Shown: piece by piece, positions 7,171 through 14,926 of the stretch
Layout: every line of letters starts with the position of its first letter
Numbering within the stretch: position 1 is the stretch's first letter
From: Collinsella sp.
GTDB lineage: Bacteria > Actinomycetota > Coriobacteriia > Coriobacteriales > Coriobacteriaceae
DNA: 35,545 nt
Assembly: GCA_014871665.1 (NCBI GenBank)
Contig: WGSL01000015.1
Span: 1-35,545 of the forward strand
Direction: 5' to 3'
Made by a program: the position numbers and the translations under genes
Notes under the pieces: model-generated
What the model was told of the DNA's origin: nothing
What the model saw: only the letters and a program-made list of their open reading frames with translations
The model's database searches: none

Positions 7171-9780
7171 CTACTTGTCGGCAGCGGTCTTTTTGGTAGT
7201 CGACTTCTTGGCCGTCGTCTTTTTGGCGGTCGTCTTCTTGGCAGCAGTCTTCTTTGCCGCCGTCGTCTTCTTGGCCGCGGTCGTCTTCTTCGCCGTGCTC
7301 GCCTTGGTCGCAGTCTTGCGGCCGCGGGCGGGTTTCTTCTCCTTGGTCGGGCAATCCATGTTCACGCAGATACGCCACGGGCCGCGCGCCGTGTTGACCA
7401 CCACGATGGGGGCGCCGCACTCGGGGCAGGTCTCGCCCGTCGCCTCGAGCTTACCGCGCGCCGGCAGTGGATAGCTCACGCCGCAGTCGTCGTAGTTGGT
7501 GCAGCGGATAAAGCGCTTGCCGCTCTTTTCGCTCTTGTGCGCGATTAGGTCGCCATGGCGTCCCGCCTCGGCGCACACCTTGCACTCGCCCACCTTAAGG
7601 TCGGGCTCGTAGTTGGTGGGGCACGTGGGGTTCACGCAAATCTCGAAGGCCTTCTGGCGGAACGGCTGGCACTTAATGCGCGGCGCGCCGCACTCGGGGC
7701 ACACGGCCGCCTCACCCTCGAGCGGGCTGACCTTGACGCCGCTCGGCACCGGATAGGTCACGTCGCAGTCGGGCCAGCCCATGCAGCCGATAAAGCTGCC
7801 GCGGGTCTTGGCGCTCGTCTTCATAACCAGGTCCTTGCCGCACTTGGGGCAGGCGCCCACGCGCGCATCGGCCGTGACGGCGTCGCTGATGGCGTCGCCC
7901 AGCTCCTGTGTGTGCTTGAGCAGCTCGTCGAGCACGCCAGCCAGCAGCGCGCGCGAGTGCGTCACGACATGCTCTTCGGTATCCTCGCCGCGCTCCACAC
8001 GGGTCATATCGCCATCGAGCTCGCTGGTCATATCGGGGCTCGTGATGCGCGGGGCAAACTGCGTCAGCGCGTCGATGATGGCGATGCCTAGCTGGCTCGG
8101 CTCAACGGGATCATTTTTGAGATAGCGCACGGCGTACAGACGCTCGATGATGCTCGCGCGCGTGGACTTGGTACCCAGGCCGCGCTTTTCCATCTCCTGA
8201 ACGAGCTTGCCCTGGCTATAGCGCGCGGGCGGCTCGGTCTGCTTGGCCTCGAGCTTAATGTCGAACACGTCGACCGTATCGCCCTGCTCCAGCGGCGGCA
8301 TCTGCTCGTCGCGCTTAAGGCCGTACGGATAGGCCTCGCGGAAGCCAGGGGTCACGAGCACGTCGCCCGAGGCCACGAACGGCTCGCCGTTGACGTCGAG
8401 CTCGAGCTTGGTGTTCTCGATGGTCGCGGGACCCATAAGCGTTGCCAGGAAGCGACGGGCGATGAGATCGTAGAGCTTGCGCTGACCGCCATCGAGCGTG
8501 GACGGATCGCCCTCGCCCGTGGGATAGATAGGCGGGTGGTCGGTGGTCTCGACCTTGCCGCGCGTGGGCTTCATGGGACCGGCGAGCACCTTTTTGCACA
8601 CGGGCGCCAGCGCCGGGTTGATCTTTGCCAGGTCGCTCACCACGGCGCCCAGATCGAGCGTCGCAGGGTACACGGTATTGTCGACACGCGGGTAGCTGAT
8701 GAGACCGGCCATGTAGAGGGACTCGGCGATGCGCATCGTACGCGCAGGCGAGATACCCTCGGCCGCGGCGGCAGCCTGCAGCGAGGTGGTCGCAAACGGC
8801 GTGGGCGGCTGTTGCTTGCGCGAGCGCTTGGTCACCGCGGCAACGGTCGCCGTCGCGACGCCGTCGACATGGCCGTACGCCGTCTCGGCAGCATCCTTGT
8901 CGGTAAAACGCGCCGTCTTGTGCGCGATCTTAAAGCGGTCGTCCTCGGCAGCGCCCTTCGCGGCACCCATGCCGCGAATCTGCCAATAGTCCTCGGGCAC
9001 AAACGCCATGCGCTCGCGCTCGCGCTCAACCACCAGGGCGAGCGTCGGCGTCTGCACGCGGCCGGCAGAGCGCACGTTACCAAAGCCACCGAACTTGGCG
9101 AGCGTCAGATAGCGCGTGAGCACCGCGCCCCAGATGAGGTCGATGTGCTGACGGCTCTCGCCGGCGTCGGCCAGATTCTGGTCGAGCGTGACGAGGTTAT
9201 CGAAGGCCTGCGTGATCTCGGCCTTGGTAAACGAAGAGTACTGGGCGCGGGCGACCGGCAAGTCCGGCGCAACCTCGCGCACCTTGTTGAGAGCATCCGA
9301 GCCAATCAGCTCGCCCTCGCGGTCGAAGTCCGTGGCGATGATGACGCTGTCAGACTTCTTGGCAAGGTTCTTGAGCGAGCGAATGAGCTCCTTCTCGGCC
9401 GGTAGCTTAATGACGGGCGCCCAGGTGAGGTAAGGCAGGCTCTCGAGTTTCCAGCCCTTGATTGAGATGCCATCGGCAAGAAACGGCTTGCGCTTGGTGT
9501 CGTAGGGCGGACGCGCCAGGCCATCGGGTATGTCGGCCGGCAGCATCTCGCCGTCCTCGGTGACCGAATACCAGCCCAGCTTTTTATCGAACAGCACGCT
9601 GTCGCAAAAATCGGGCGCAAGGATGTGACCGGCAAGACCGATCGTCACGCACTCCTCGCCCTTCCACTCAAAACGGTAGATGGCGGTGTTGTACACCTTG
9701 TCCTTTTTGGGCTTGCCCGTGGACAGCCGCTCGGCGATCTGACGCGCAGCGTCGTTTTTCTCGGCGATGATGAGCTTCAA
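7171..9780 (-). CDS. topA: Type IA DNA topoisomerase I, archaeal-like
   Basis: The 869-residue enzyme relaxes negatively supercoiled DNA by cutting one strand through a tyrosine. The TOPRIM domain has Glu7 and the DxDxE triad Asp151, Asp153, Glu155 (TDFDREGE). The catalytic Tyr363 lies in GLISYPRVDN with Arg365 next to the usual position. The N-terminus MKLIIAEKNDAA resembles archaeal topoisomerase I more than the usual bacterial form. After the core come three zinc ribbons with CxxC pairs (about 645-810). The tail, residues 813-869, is made of AKKTT/AKKTA units like a histone H1 tail and probably binds DNA. The start is a TTG at 9778-9780 with AGGAG upstream. It lies 54 bases after hypB and may be read from the tat-hyp transcript. 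The symbol reflects the enzyme class. Confidence 0.9.
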   Translation of the reverse strand: MKLIIAEKNDAARQIAERLSTGKPKKDKVYNTAIYRFEWKGEECVTIGLAGHILAPDFCDSVLFDKKLGWYSVTEDGEMLPADIPDGLARPPYDTKRKPFLADGISIKGWKLESLPYLTWAPVIKLPAEKELIRSLKNLAKKSDSVIIATDFDREGELIGSDALNKVREVAPDLPVARAQYSSFTKAEITQAFDNLVTLDQNLADAGESRQHIDLIWGAVLTRYLTLAKFGGFGNVRSAGRVQTPTLALVVERERERMAFVPEDYWQIRGMGAAKGAAEDDRFKIAHKTARFTDKDAAETAYGHVDGVATATVAAVTKRSRKQQPPTPFATTSLQAAAAAEGISPARTMRIAESLYMAGLISYPRVDNTVYPATLDLGAVVSDLAKINPALAPVCKKVLAGPMKPTRGKVETTDHPPIYPTGEGDPSTLDGGQRKLYDLIARRFLATLMGPATIENTKLELDVNGEPFVASGDVLVTPGFREAYPYGLKRDEQMPPLEQGDTVDVFDIKLEAKQTEPPARYSQGKLVQEMEKRGLGTKSTRASIIERLYAVRYLKNDPVEPSQLGIAIIDALTQFAPRITSPDMTSELDGDMTRVERGEDTEEHVVTHSRALLAGVLDELLKHTQELGDAISDAVTADARVGACPKCGKDLVMKTSAKTRGSFIGCMGWPDCDVTYPVPSGVKVSPLEGEAAVCPECGAPRIKCQPFRQKAFEICVNPTCPTNYEPDLKVGECKVCAEAGRHGDLIAHKSEKSGKRFIRCTNYDDCGVSYPLPARGKLEATGETCPECGAPIVVVNTARGPWRICVNMDCPTKEKKPARGRKTATKASTAKKTTAAKKTTAAKKTAAKKTTAKKTTAKKSTTKKTAADK

Positions 9781-9834
9781 AAGAGGCTCCTATCTCGTAT
9801 CTCTGCGGCTACGCCCGCCCGTATGGCGGCCGAC

Positions 9835-10518
9835 TTACGCCCTTGCTTGCTCAATCTGCCCGATGAGCCAATCGCACCAGGCATCCATGCCCTCGCCCTT
9901 GCGCGCGCTCACGGCAAACCGCGGCGCCTGCGGATTGAGGTCATCGAGTGTCTTAGTATACCTATCCATGTCAAAATCGAAAGCCGGAGCCACGTCGACC
10001 TTGTTGAGCAGCTGCGCGCCGGCGTGCTGGAAGATACCCGGGTACTTGATAGGCTTGTCATCGCCCTCAGGCACCGAGAGAATCATGATGGACAGGTTCT
10101 CGCCCAGGTCAAAGTCGACCGGGCAGACCAGGTTACCCACGTTTTCGATAAAGATGACGTCAATGTTTTCCAGACCCACAGCCTGGTCGAACGCGCCAAC
10201 GGCCTCCATGATCATGTTGCCCTCGAGGTGGCACAGGCCGCCCGTGTTGATCTGGATGGCCGGCATGCCGGCTTCCTTCATGGTAATGGCGTCGACGTCC
10301 GAGGCGATGTCGCCCTCGATGACGGCGCAGTGCAGGCCGGCCTTGTCGCGCAGGCGTTCGTTGGTGCCCAGAATCGTGGTGGTCTTGCCCGAGCCGGGGC
10401 TCGACAGCACATTGATCACATAGGTGTTTGTCTCTTTAAATCGCTGACGCAGCTGATCTGCCAGGCGCTCATTGCGCGACAGGATCGGCGACGCGATATC
10501 AATCGTTTTCTCAGCCAT
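9835..10518 (-). CDS. hypB: Hydrogenase nickel incorporation GTPase HypB
   Basis: The ATG at 10518 is chosen because AAGGAG stands eight bases before it; the GTG at 10527 overlaps that site. The 227-residue GTPase delivers nickel to the large subunit of NiFe hydrogenase together with HypA. The P-loop SSPGSGKTT is at about 39-47, the metal-binding Cys96-His97 pair in GGLCHLEG, and a further cysteine in NVGNLVCP. The N-terminal high-affinity CxxCGC nickel motif of the E. coli protein and the His-rich stretch of others are both missing, so this is the minimal form. It follows hypA by 55 bases. No hydrogenase structural gene is in the window. Confidence 0.93.
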   Translation of the reverse strand: MAEKTIDIASPILSRNERLADQLRQRFKETNTYVINVLSSPGSGKTTTILGTNERLRDKAGLHCAVIEGDIASDVDAITMKEAGMPAIQINTGGLCHLEGNMIMEAVGAFDQAVGLENIDVIFIENVGNLVCPVDFDLGENLSIMILSVPEGDDKPIKYPGIFQHAGAQLLNKVDVAPAFDFDMDRYTKTLDDLNPQAPRFAVSARKGEGMDAWCDWLIGQIEQARA

Positions 10519-10573
10519 ACTTGGCACTCCTTACTTTGGCCCCTTTATACCCCGTCCCCAGGTGGCTGGCGGG

Positions 10574-10930
10574 CTAATCGTCGGGGGTTTCGATTTCGAT
10601 ACTGGCGATGTCGAGCTCGCGGCCGTGCAGCAGGCGCACGTTGGCGCCGCCACATTGGGGACAGCGGCAATGGAAGCGGTCGTGCTCAAAGACCTCGCCG
10701 CAGTCCAGACACTCGCTTTGTGGATGGACTTCCTCCACGGCAAGCTCGCAGCCTCGCGTGAGCGGGTCCTCGTCGCGAAACGTCTCCCACGCAAAGTCGA
10801 GCGCCTCGCGCACGACCTCGGTCATATCCCCGATACGCAGCGTTACCAAAACGGCGCGCGAGGCCCCCGCCCCACGCGCCGCGCGAATCACTGTATCGAG
10901 TATGCCGTTGACAATGCCAACCTCGTGCAT
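10574..10930 (-). CDS. hypA: Hydrogenase nickel incorporation protein HypA
   Basis: The 118-residue metallochaperone begins with the nickel-binding Met-His2-Glu3. It has the structural zinc site in Cys74, Cys77, Cys90 and Cys93 (plus Cys88). It hands nickel to HypB and the hydrogenase precursor. Its ATG lies six bases after the tatC stop, with GAGGAG inside the end of tatC, so translation follows that of tatC. Length is typical. Confidence 0.94.
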   Translation of the reverse strand: MHEVGIVNGILDTVIRAARGAGASRAVLVTLRIGDMTEVVREALDFAWETFRDEDPLTRGCELAVEEVHPQSECLDCGEVFEHDRFHCRCPQCGGANVRLLHGRELDIASIEIETPDD

Positions 10931-10936
10931 ACCGAT

Positions 10937-11728
10937 TTACTCCTCGTCGTCCTCGTCGTCCGAGAACAGGTCCAGGCGGCTCACGAACAGGCCCTCCTTG
11001 CCCTCGCGCGCGGTAATGACCACGCGGGCGATGGCAAGGGAAATCTCGTAGAGCGAGAGCAGGGCGCCATACATGAGGCCCAGCGTAACGGGCGAGCCGT
11101 CGGGCGTAATCACAGCCGAGCCCACAAGCAGGCCAACGTATACATAACGCCAGGCGCTGCGGAAGGCCGCGTAGGACACGATATGGAAGACGGACAGGTA
11201 GAAGATGATGAGCGGCAGCTCAAACGCCACACCAAAGCCGAACATAAAGAGCAGCTCCATGTTGACGTAGTTCTCCAGATCGGGCCACGCCGTAGCAACG
11301 GCCGAGGTCTCGCCGATAAGCCACTCAAAGCCCGCGGGGATGATGATGAAGTAGCAGAAAATGGCACCCAGAAAGAACAGCACCGTCGAGACGAGCACCG
11401 TGGGTACGACCCACTTGCGCTCGTTGGGGCGAAGCGCCGGGAGGAAAAACGCCAGAATCTGCCAGATAATCATAGGTGTGCACATGACCACGGCCATCTT
11501 GATGGCCAGCGAAAAGCGCAGACCAAAGCCACCAAGCGTCGTGGTGATGTAGAACTTACCGTCCGGCACAAACGAGCGGATGGGGTCTTTCAGGATATCG
11601 AGCACCACGGGCGTGGCGAAGTACAGCACGATAGCGGCGGCAAACACCGATACGACCACGATGGTCAGACGGCGACGGAGCTCTCCCAGGTGATCGAAGA
11701 GCGGCATACGCGCGGGTCCGATCGGCAT
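10937..11728 (-). CDS. tatC: Twin-arginine translocase subunit TatC
   Basis: The 263-residue integral membrane protein recognises twin-arginine signal peptides and forms the receptor of the Tat pore. It begins with the conserved cytoplasmic FDHLGELRRR. About six hydrophobic segments follow, with MIIWQILAFFLPAL and the FGVAFELPL segment typical of the family. The acidic C-terminus ends DDEDDEE. Its ATG shares the last base of the tatA stop (TAATG), so the two are translationally coupled. hypA follows after six bases. Confidence 0.95.
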   Translation of the reverse strand: MPIGPARMPLFDHLGELRRRLTIVVVSVFAAAIVLYFATPVVLDILKDPIRSFVPDGKFYITTTLGGFGLRFSLAIKMAVVMCTPMIIWQILAFFLPALRPNERKWVVPTVLVSTVLFFLGAIFCYFIIIPAGFEWLIGETSAVATAWPDLENYVNMELLFMFGFGVAFELPLIIFYLSVFHIVSYAAFRSAWRYVYVGLLVGSAVITPDGSPVTLGLMYGALLSLYEISLAIARVVITAREGKEGLFVSRLDLFSDDEDDEE

Positions 11729-12324
11729 TACTCATCGCCTCCCTTCGGGGCATCGGCGGCAGCGGCGTCGTCCTCGGCTTCGAGCTCGCGGGCGAGCTGG
11801 TCGACGACGGCCTTGCGCTTGCGGGGACGACGGGCGTAGAGGTCAGCCGTCGTGGGCTCTGCCGGCTCAGGCTCGGGCTCGGGCTCCGGCTCTGCAGCAG
11901 GCCCGGGCTCGACGACAGGCTCGGCGGCAGCGGCAGGCTCGGCACCCTCGGCCTCGGACTCCTCAGCAGCACCCTCGCCCTCGGCGGCAGCCTCGCTCGC
12001 GGCCTTCTCGGCAGCAAGACGGGCGCGACGCTCGGCAAAGGTCTCCTTCTTGGCGGGAGCTGCCGTCTCGGCGGCATCCTCGTCCGCATCGGAATCGTCG
12101 TCGGTCGCAGCAGCCTTCTTGGGCTTGACCGGAGCCGAAGCGGCCTCGCTCACCGGATCGATAATCTCGGACTGAACAACGGCCGTCATCTTTTCCTGCG
12201 TCTCGCGGAACTGACGGATGGCACGGCCGATCGTGCGGCCCATCTGTGGGAGCTTATCCGGGCCAAACAGCAAAAAGCCGAAGACCACGATGATCGCGAG
12301 CTCACCCTCTCCAATACCAAACAC
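11728..12324 (-). CDS. tatA: Sec-independent translocase subunit TatA/TatB
   Basis: The GTG at 12324 is chosen because GGAGG lies five bases upstream and the product then begins FGIGEGELAI, the normal family N-terminus. The 198-residue protein has a single N-terminal membrane helix with the acidic residue after FGIG, then FGPDKLPQ and an amphipathic helix (GRTIGRAIRQFRETQ). The GPDKLP hinge is TatB-like, but only one such gene is present here, so it may serve as both. The remaining 130 residues are low-complexity and rich in Ala and Glu, with an EP repeat (about 146-158), and end with a basic RRPRKRK patch and an acidic helix. It heads the tatA-tatC-hypA-hypB run. Confidence 0.9.
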   Translation of the reverse strand: MFGIGEGELAIIVVFGFLLFGPDKLPQMGRTIGRAIRQFRETQEKMTAVVQSEIIDPVSEAASAPVKPKKAAATDDDSDADEDAAETAAPAKKETFAERRARLAAEKAASEAAAEGEGAAEESEAEGAEPAAAAEPVVEPGPAAEPEPEPEPEPAEPTTADLYARRPRKRKAVVDQLARELEAEDDAAAADAPKGGDE

Positions 12325-12477
12325 ACATACCTCCAAGGCTCGATGTGAGTCGAGCCCGCACCGCGCCATTCGGCCGGAACTCGTCTATTCATTCGGTCAA
12401 GTATAGCGCCCGGACGCCAAAACGTCCGAGCGCATCACAAACATATGCCAAACGGCATGCCCTTTTGGGGGCAAAGA

Positions 12478-12792
12478 TTATGCAGCGGTGATCGAAATCT
12501 CCTGGTCGACACCCAACAGCTGAACCACGCGCATCACCGGGGGCTGCACATTGGTGCAGCTAAAGCGCTTGCCGTGATCGACCGCGTGGTGTGCGGCGCC
12601 CACGAGCACGCCAATGCCCGTCGAGTCGATATAGCTCACCTGGGCAAAGTCGAGCTCAACGGCTTCGGTGGGCTGCTCGAGCGCCAGGTCGATGGCATTG
12701 CGCAGGCTATCGGCGTTAGAGATATCGATCTCGCCGGTCACCTTGATGGTGTAGAGCTCCGGCGTGGGGTTGGTGGAAATACCCAAATCCAT
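12478..12792 (-). CDS. STAS-domain anti-anti-sigma factor
   Basis: The 104-residue protein is a single STAS domain of the SpoIIAA/RsbV type. The phosphorylatable serine is in YIDSTGIGVL, followed by a helix typical of the family. Such proteins release a sigma factor by binding its anti-sigma kinase when they are unphosphorylated. AAAGGAG precedes the ATG. No anti-sigma kinase or sigma factor is adjacent, so the partner is unknown. It lies 51 bases after the aminotransferase gene on the same strand. Confidence 0.88.
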   Translation of the reverse strand: MDLGISTNPTPELYTIKVTGEIDISNADSLRNAIDLALEQPTEAVELDFAQVSYIDSTGIGVLVGAAHHAVDHGKRFSCTNVQPPVMRVVQLLGVDQEISITAA

Positions 12793-12843
12793 GTATACAC
12801 TCCTTTACGTATCGAAAGTGCGGATAGTACGGGAAGCCGCGCG

Positions 12844-14148
12844 TTAGGCGCGCTCGGCACGCGCAAGCTCGGCAGCGACGAGCTTAACGGCCAGCACCAG
12901 CACATCGAGCGCGGCCTCCAGGTCCTCGACCGTAGGATAGCTCGGCGCGATGCGGATATTGGTGTCGCGCGGGTCCTTGCCATAGGGCCAGGTAGCACCA
13001 GCCGGCGTGAGCTTGACGCCCAGGTCGGCGCAGAGCGCGGCGACCTTCTGGGCCGAGCCCTCGGGACCATCGAAGCTCACAAAGTAGCCGCCGCGGGGAT
13101 GCGTCCAGGTGGCGCAACCCGTGTCGCCCAGGCCCTCGGTGAGCTTGCGCTCGACGGCCTCGAAGCGCGGACGCAGGAACTCGGCATGCTTTTTCATGTG
13201 CTCCTTAACCGCCTCGATGGTGGGAAGGAAGCGCACGTGACGCAGCTGGTTGAGCTTGTCGGCGCTGATGAGGCCGGCCTTCAGGCGCTTGGAGAACTCG
13301 GCGATGACCGCGGGGCTCGCACCGATAAAGCCGATGCCGGCGCCCGGAAAGGTGATCTTGGACGTCGAGGCAAAGGCCACCACGCGGTCCTCGGTGCCCG
13401 CCGCGCGAGCAAGATCGAAGATGTTGGCGAGCTCGTCGGTCTCGTCGTACAGGTCGTGCACGCAGTAGGCGTTGTCCCAGAAGATGCGGAAATCGGGCGC
13501 GGCCGTGGGCATCTCGACCAGGCGGCGCACAGTGTCCTCGCTAAAGGTGATACCCGTGGGGTTGGAATACTTGGGCACGCACCAGATGCCCTTGATGGAA
13601 TCGTCGGCGGCGACGAGGCGCTCGACCTCGTCCATGTCGGGGCCGTTGTCGGTCATCGCGACGGGGACGTTCTCGATACCCAGATCGGCGGTGATGCCAA
13701 AGTGGCGGTCGTAGCCGGGAACCGGGCACAGGAACTTGACCTTCTTGCCGTCGTGCGCGGCCTCGTAAGCCTCCCAAGGGTCGCTACCACATGAGCCGCA
13801 ACGCCAGAACATACCGGCGATATCGTGCTCGATCAGCAAGCTCGACGAGCCCAGCACGAGCGTCTGCTCGGCGGGGCAACCCAGGAACTCCCCCGCTAGC
13901 TTGCGTGCCGAGGGAATGCCCTCAAAGCAGCCGTAGTTGGAGCAGTCGACGTTGCCATCGTGCAGATCGGCGTCGGCGTTGAGGATATCGAGCATGGGGC
14001 GCGAGATGTCCACCTGGGCGGGCGATGGCTTGCCGCGGGCCATATCGAGCGCCAGGCCCTTGGCCTTGACCTCGGAGACCTCGGCTTTGAGCGCCTCGAT
14101 GGCGGCATCGAGTTCGGTGGTTTCCATCTTCTGGTAGATCGTCTGCAT
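12844..14148 (-). CDS. Aspartate aminotransferase, MocR-type class I
   Basis: The 434-residue enzyme belongs to the Aminotran_MocR group (PF12897), the type Ic aspartate aminotransferases studied in Corynebacterium. These are PLP-dependent and interconvert aspartate and 2-oxoglutarate with oxaloacetate and glutamate. Visible marks are MARGKPSP near the N-terminus, CSNYGCFEGIPSAR, KYSNPTGITF with the PLP-contacting Asn, the FWDNAYCVHDL strand, the lysine in FASTSKITFPGAG that forms the Schiff base, and NIRIAPSYP near the end that holds the substrate-carboxylate arginine. There is no N-terminal DNA-binding domain, unlike true MocR regulators. AAAGG lies nine bases before the ATG. Specificity for aspartate is taken from the family. 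Confidence 0.88.
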   Translation of the reverse strand: MQTIYQKMETTELDAAIEALKAEVSEVKAKGLALDMARGKPSPAQVDISRPMLDILNADADLHDGNVDCSNYGCFEGIPSARKLAGEFLGCPAEQTLVLGSSSLLIEHDIAGMFWRCGSCGSDPWEAYEAAHDGKKVKFLCPVPGYDRHFGITADLGIENVPVAMTDNGPDMDEVERLVAADDSIKGIWCVPKYSNPTGITFSEDTVRRLVEMPTAAPDFRIFWDNAYCVHDLYDETDELANIFDLARAAGTEDRVVAFASTSKITFPGAGIGFIGASPAVIAEFSKRLKAGLISADKLNQLRHVRFLPTIEAVKEHMKKHAEFLRPRFEAVERKLTEGLGDTGCATWTHPRGGYFVSFDGPEGSAQKVAALCADLGVKLTPAGATWPYGKDPRDTNIRIAPSYPTVEDLEAALDVLVLAVKLVAAELARAERA

Positions 14149-14298
14149 GGGGTGCGACCTTTCGCGAAGCGGTACGTTGCAGTTCGTCTAAGTATAGACC
14201 GCCACCGCCGCAACGTTATGAAGCCGTGATAGATTAAGTACATCGCAATAAATTACGAATCGCCGCGCATGCCGGCGTGGGGCGCCCAAGGAGGCACT

Positions 14299-14553
14299 AT
14301 GGAATACGGATCGTTCCAGGCCGAAGAATTCGGCGACCTGCAGCGCCTGGTCGACGGACTGTTTTACGACCGCCACGCCATCGACCGCCTGGATCTGATC
14401 GTGCAGGCCGAGATCTTGGACTTGGCACCCGATCTCATGGAAATCGTCAACCTTTTGCCGCCCGGCTACTACGACCGCCAGTCACTTTGCGACCAGCTCA
14501 ACTCCGCCTTGGCCGCCCACGGCTGGGGCGCCATCTACGGAACGGTGGAATAA
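14299..14553 (+). CDS. Small acidic protein of unknown function
   Basis: The 84-residue product is not a family I recognise. The ATG has AAGGAGG seven bases upstream, which makes a real gene likely. It is acidic, has no cysteine cluster or membrane segment and looks helical at the start (LQRLVDGLFYDRHAIDRLDLI), with a tail containing LLPPGYYDRQSL. It diverges from the aminotransferase gene and is followed by AT-rich intergenic DNA that carries a palindromic element and a strong terminator. Confidence 0.7.
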   Translation: MEYGSFQAEEFGDLQRLVDGLFYDRHAIDRLDLIVQAEILDLAPDLMEIVNLLPPGYYDRQSLCDQLNSALAAHGWGAIYGTVE

Positions 14554-14626
14554 GCCTCGAGGCCGGCGATTTGGCCCGCTTCCCGACCTTGGCGAGGCTT
14601 GTTTTAGGGCTTGTGGCCAAAAAAGG

Positions 14627-14661
14627 GCAAATATGAGTACTGTTACCTTTTTAGTAGCAGC
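14627..14661 (+). repeat. Palindromic intergenic element, copy 2
   Basis: GCAAATATGAGT is followed by ACTGTTAC, seven bases, then GTAGCAGC, matching the element at 104-138 in sequence and spacing. A related word on the opposite strand, TGAGTACTGTCAC, lies at 14809-14821 inside the terminator hairpin, so 14627-14830 may be one small repeat with inverted ends. The rest of 14554-14926 is AT-rich compared with its surroundings and shows no gene. Confidence 0.6.
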
Positions 14662-14800
14662 GATTCTTGGTCGAAATCGGCAAAACTCGACTTGAAACTT
14701 CCTAATCACCGTCAGCTAGCGCCAAATTGGAAGTCGATGGTCACTCATTAACGTACAGTTCTTATAACTTTGTTCATTATTTTCCGCACCTAAAATGATA

Positions 14801-14836
14801 CGCCGTTTGTGACAGTACTCACAAACGGCGTTTTTT
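14801..14836 (+). terminator. Intrinsic terminator
   Basis: Arms 14801-14812 (CGCCGTTTGTGA) and 14819-14830 pair perfectly over 12 bp around CAGTAC, followed by six T. It ends plus-strand transcription from the small gene at 14299. The loop and upper stem share TGAGTACTG (minus strand) with the nearby palindromic element. Confidence 0.85.
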
Positions 14837-14926
14837 GACCACTGGCGTGTCTGGCAGGCGGCAAGCACCGCCCGAATCCGCATTTTGAACGCGCCCGAAT
14901 CGGTTCTGGAGCCGGTTTTCGCGCTC

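Noticed and set aside
12445..13794. A 449-codon plus-strand frame opposite the STAS and aminotransferase genes
   Set aside because: It is a shadow of two real genes on the minus strand, with no ribosome site or domain.
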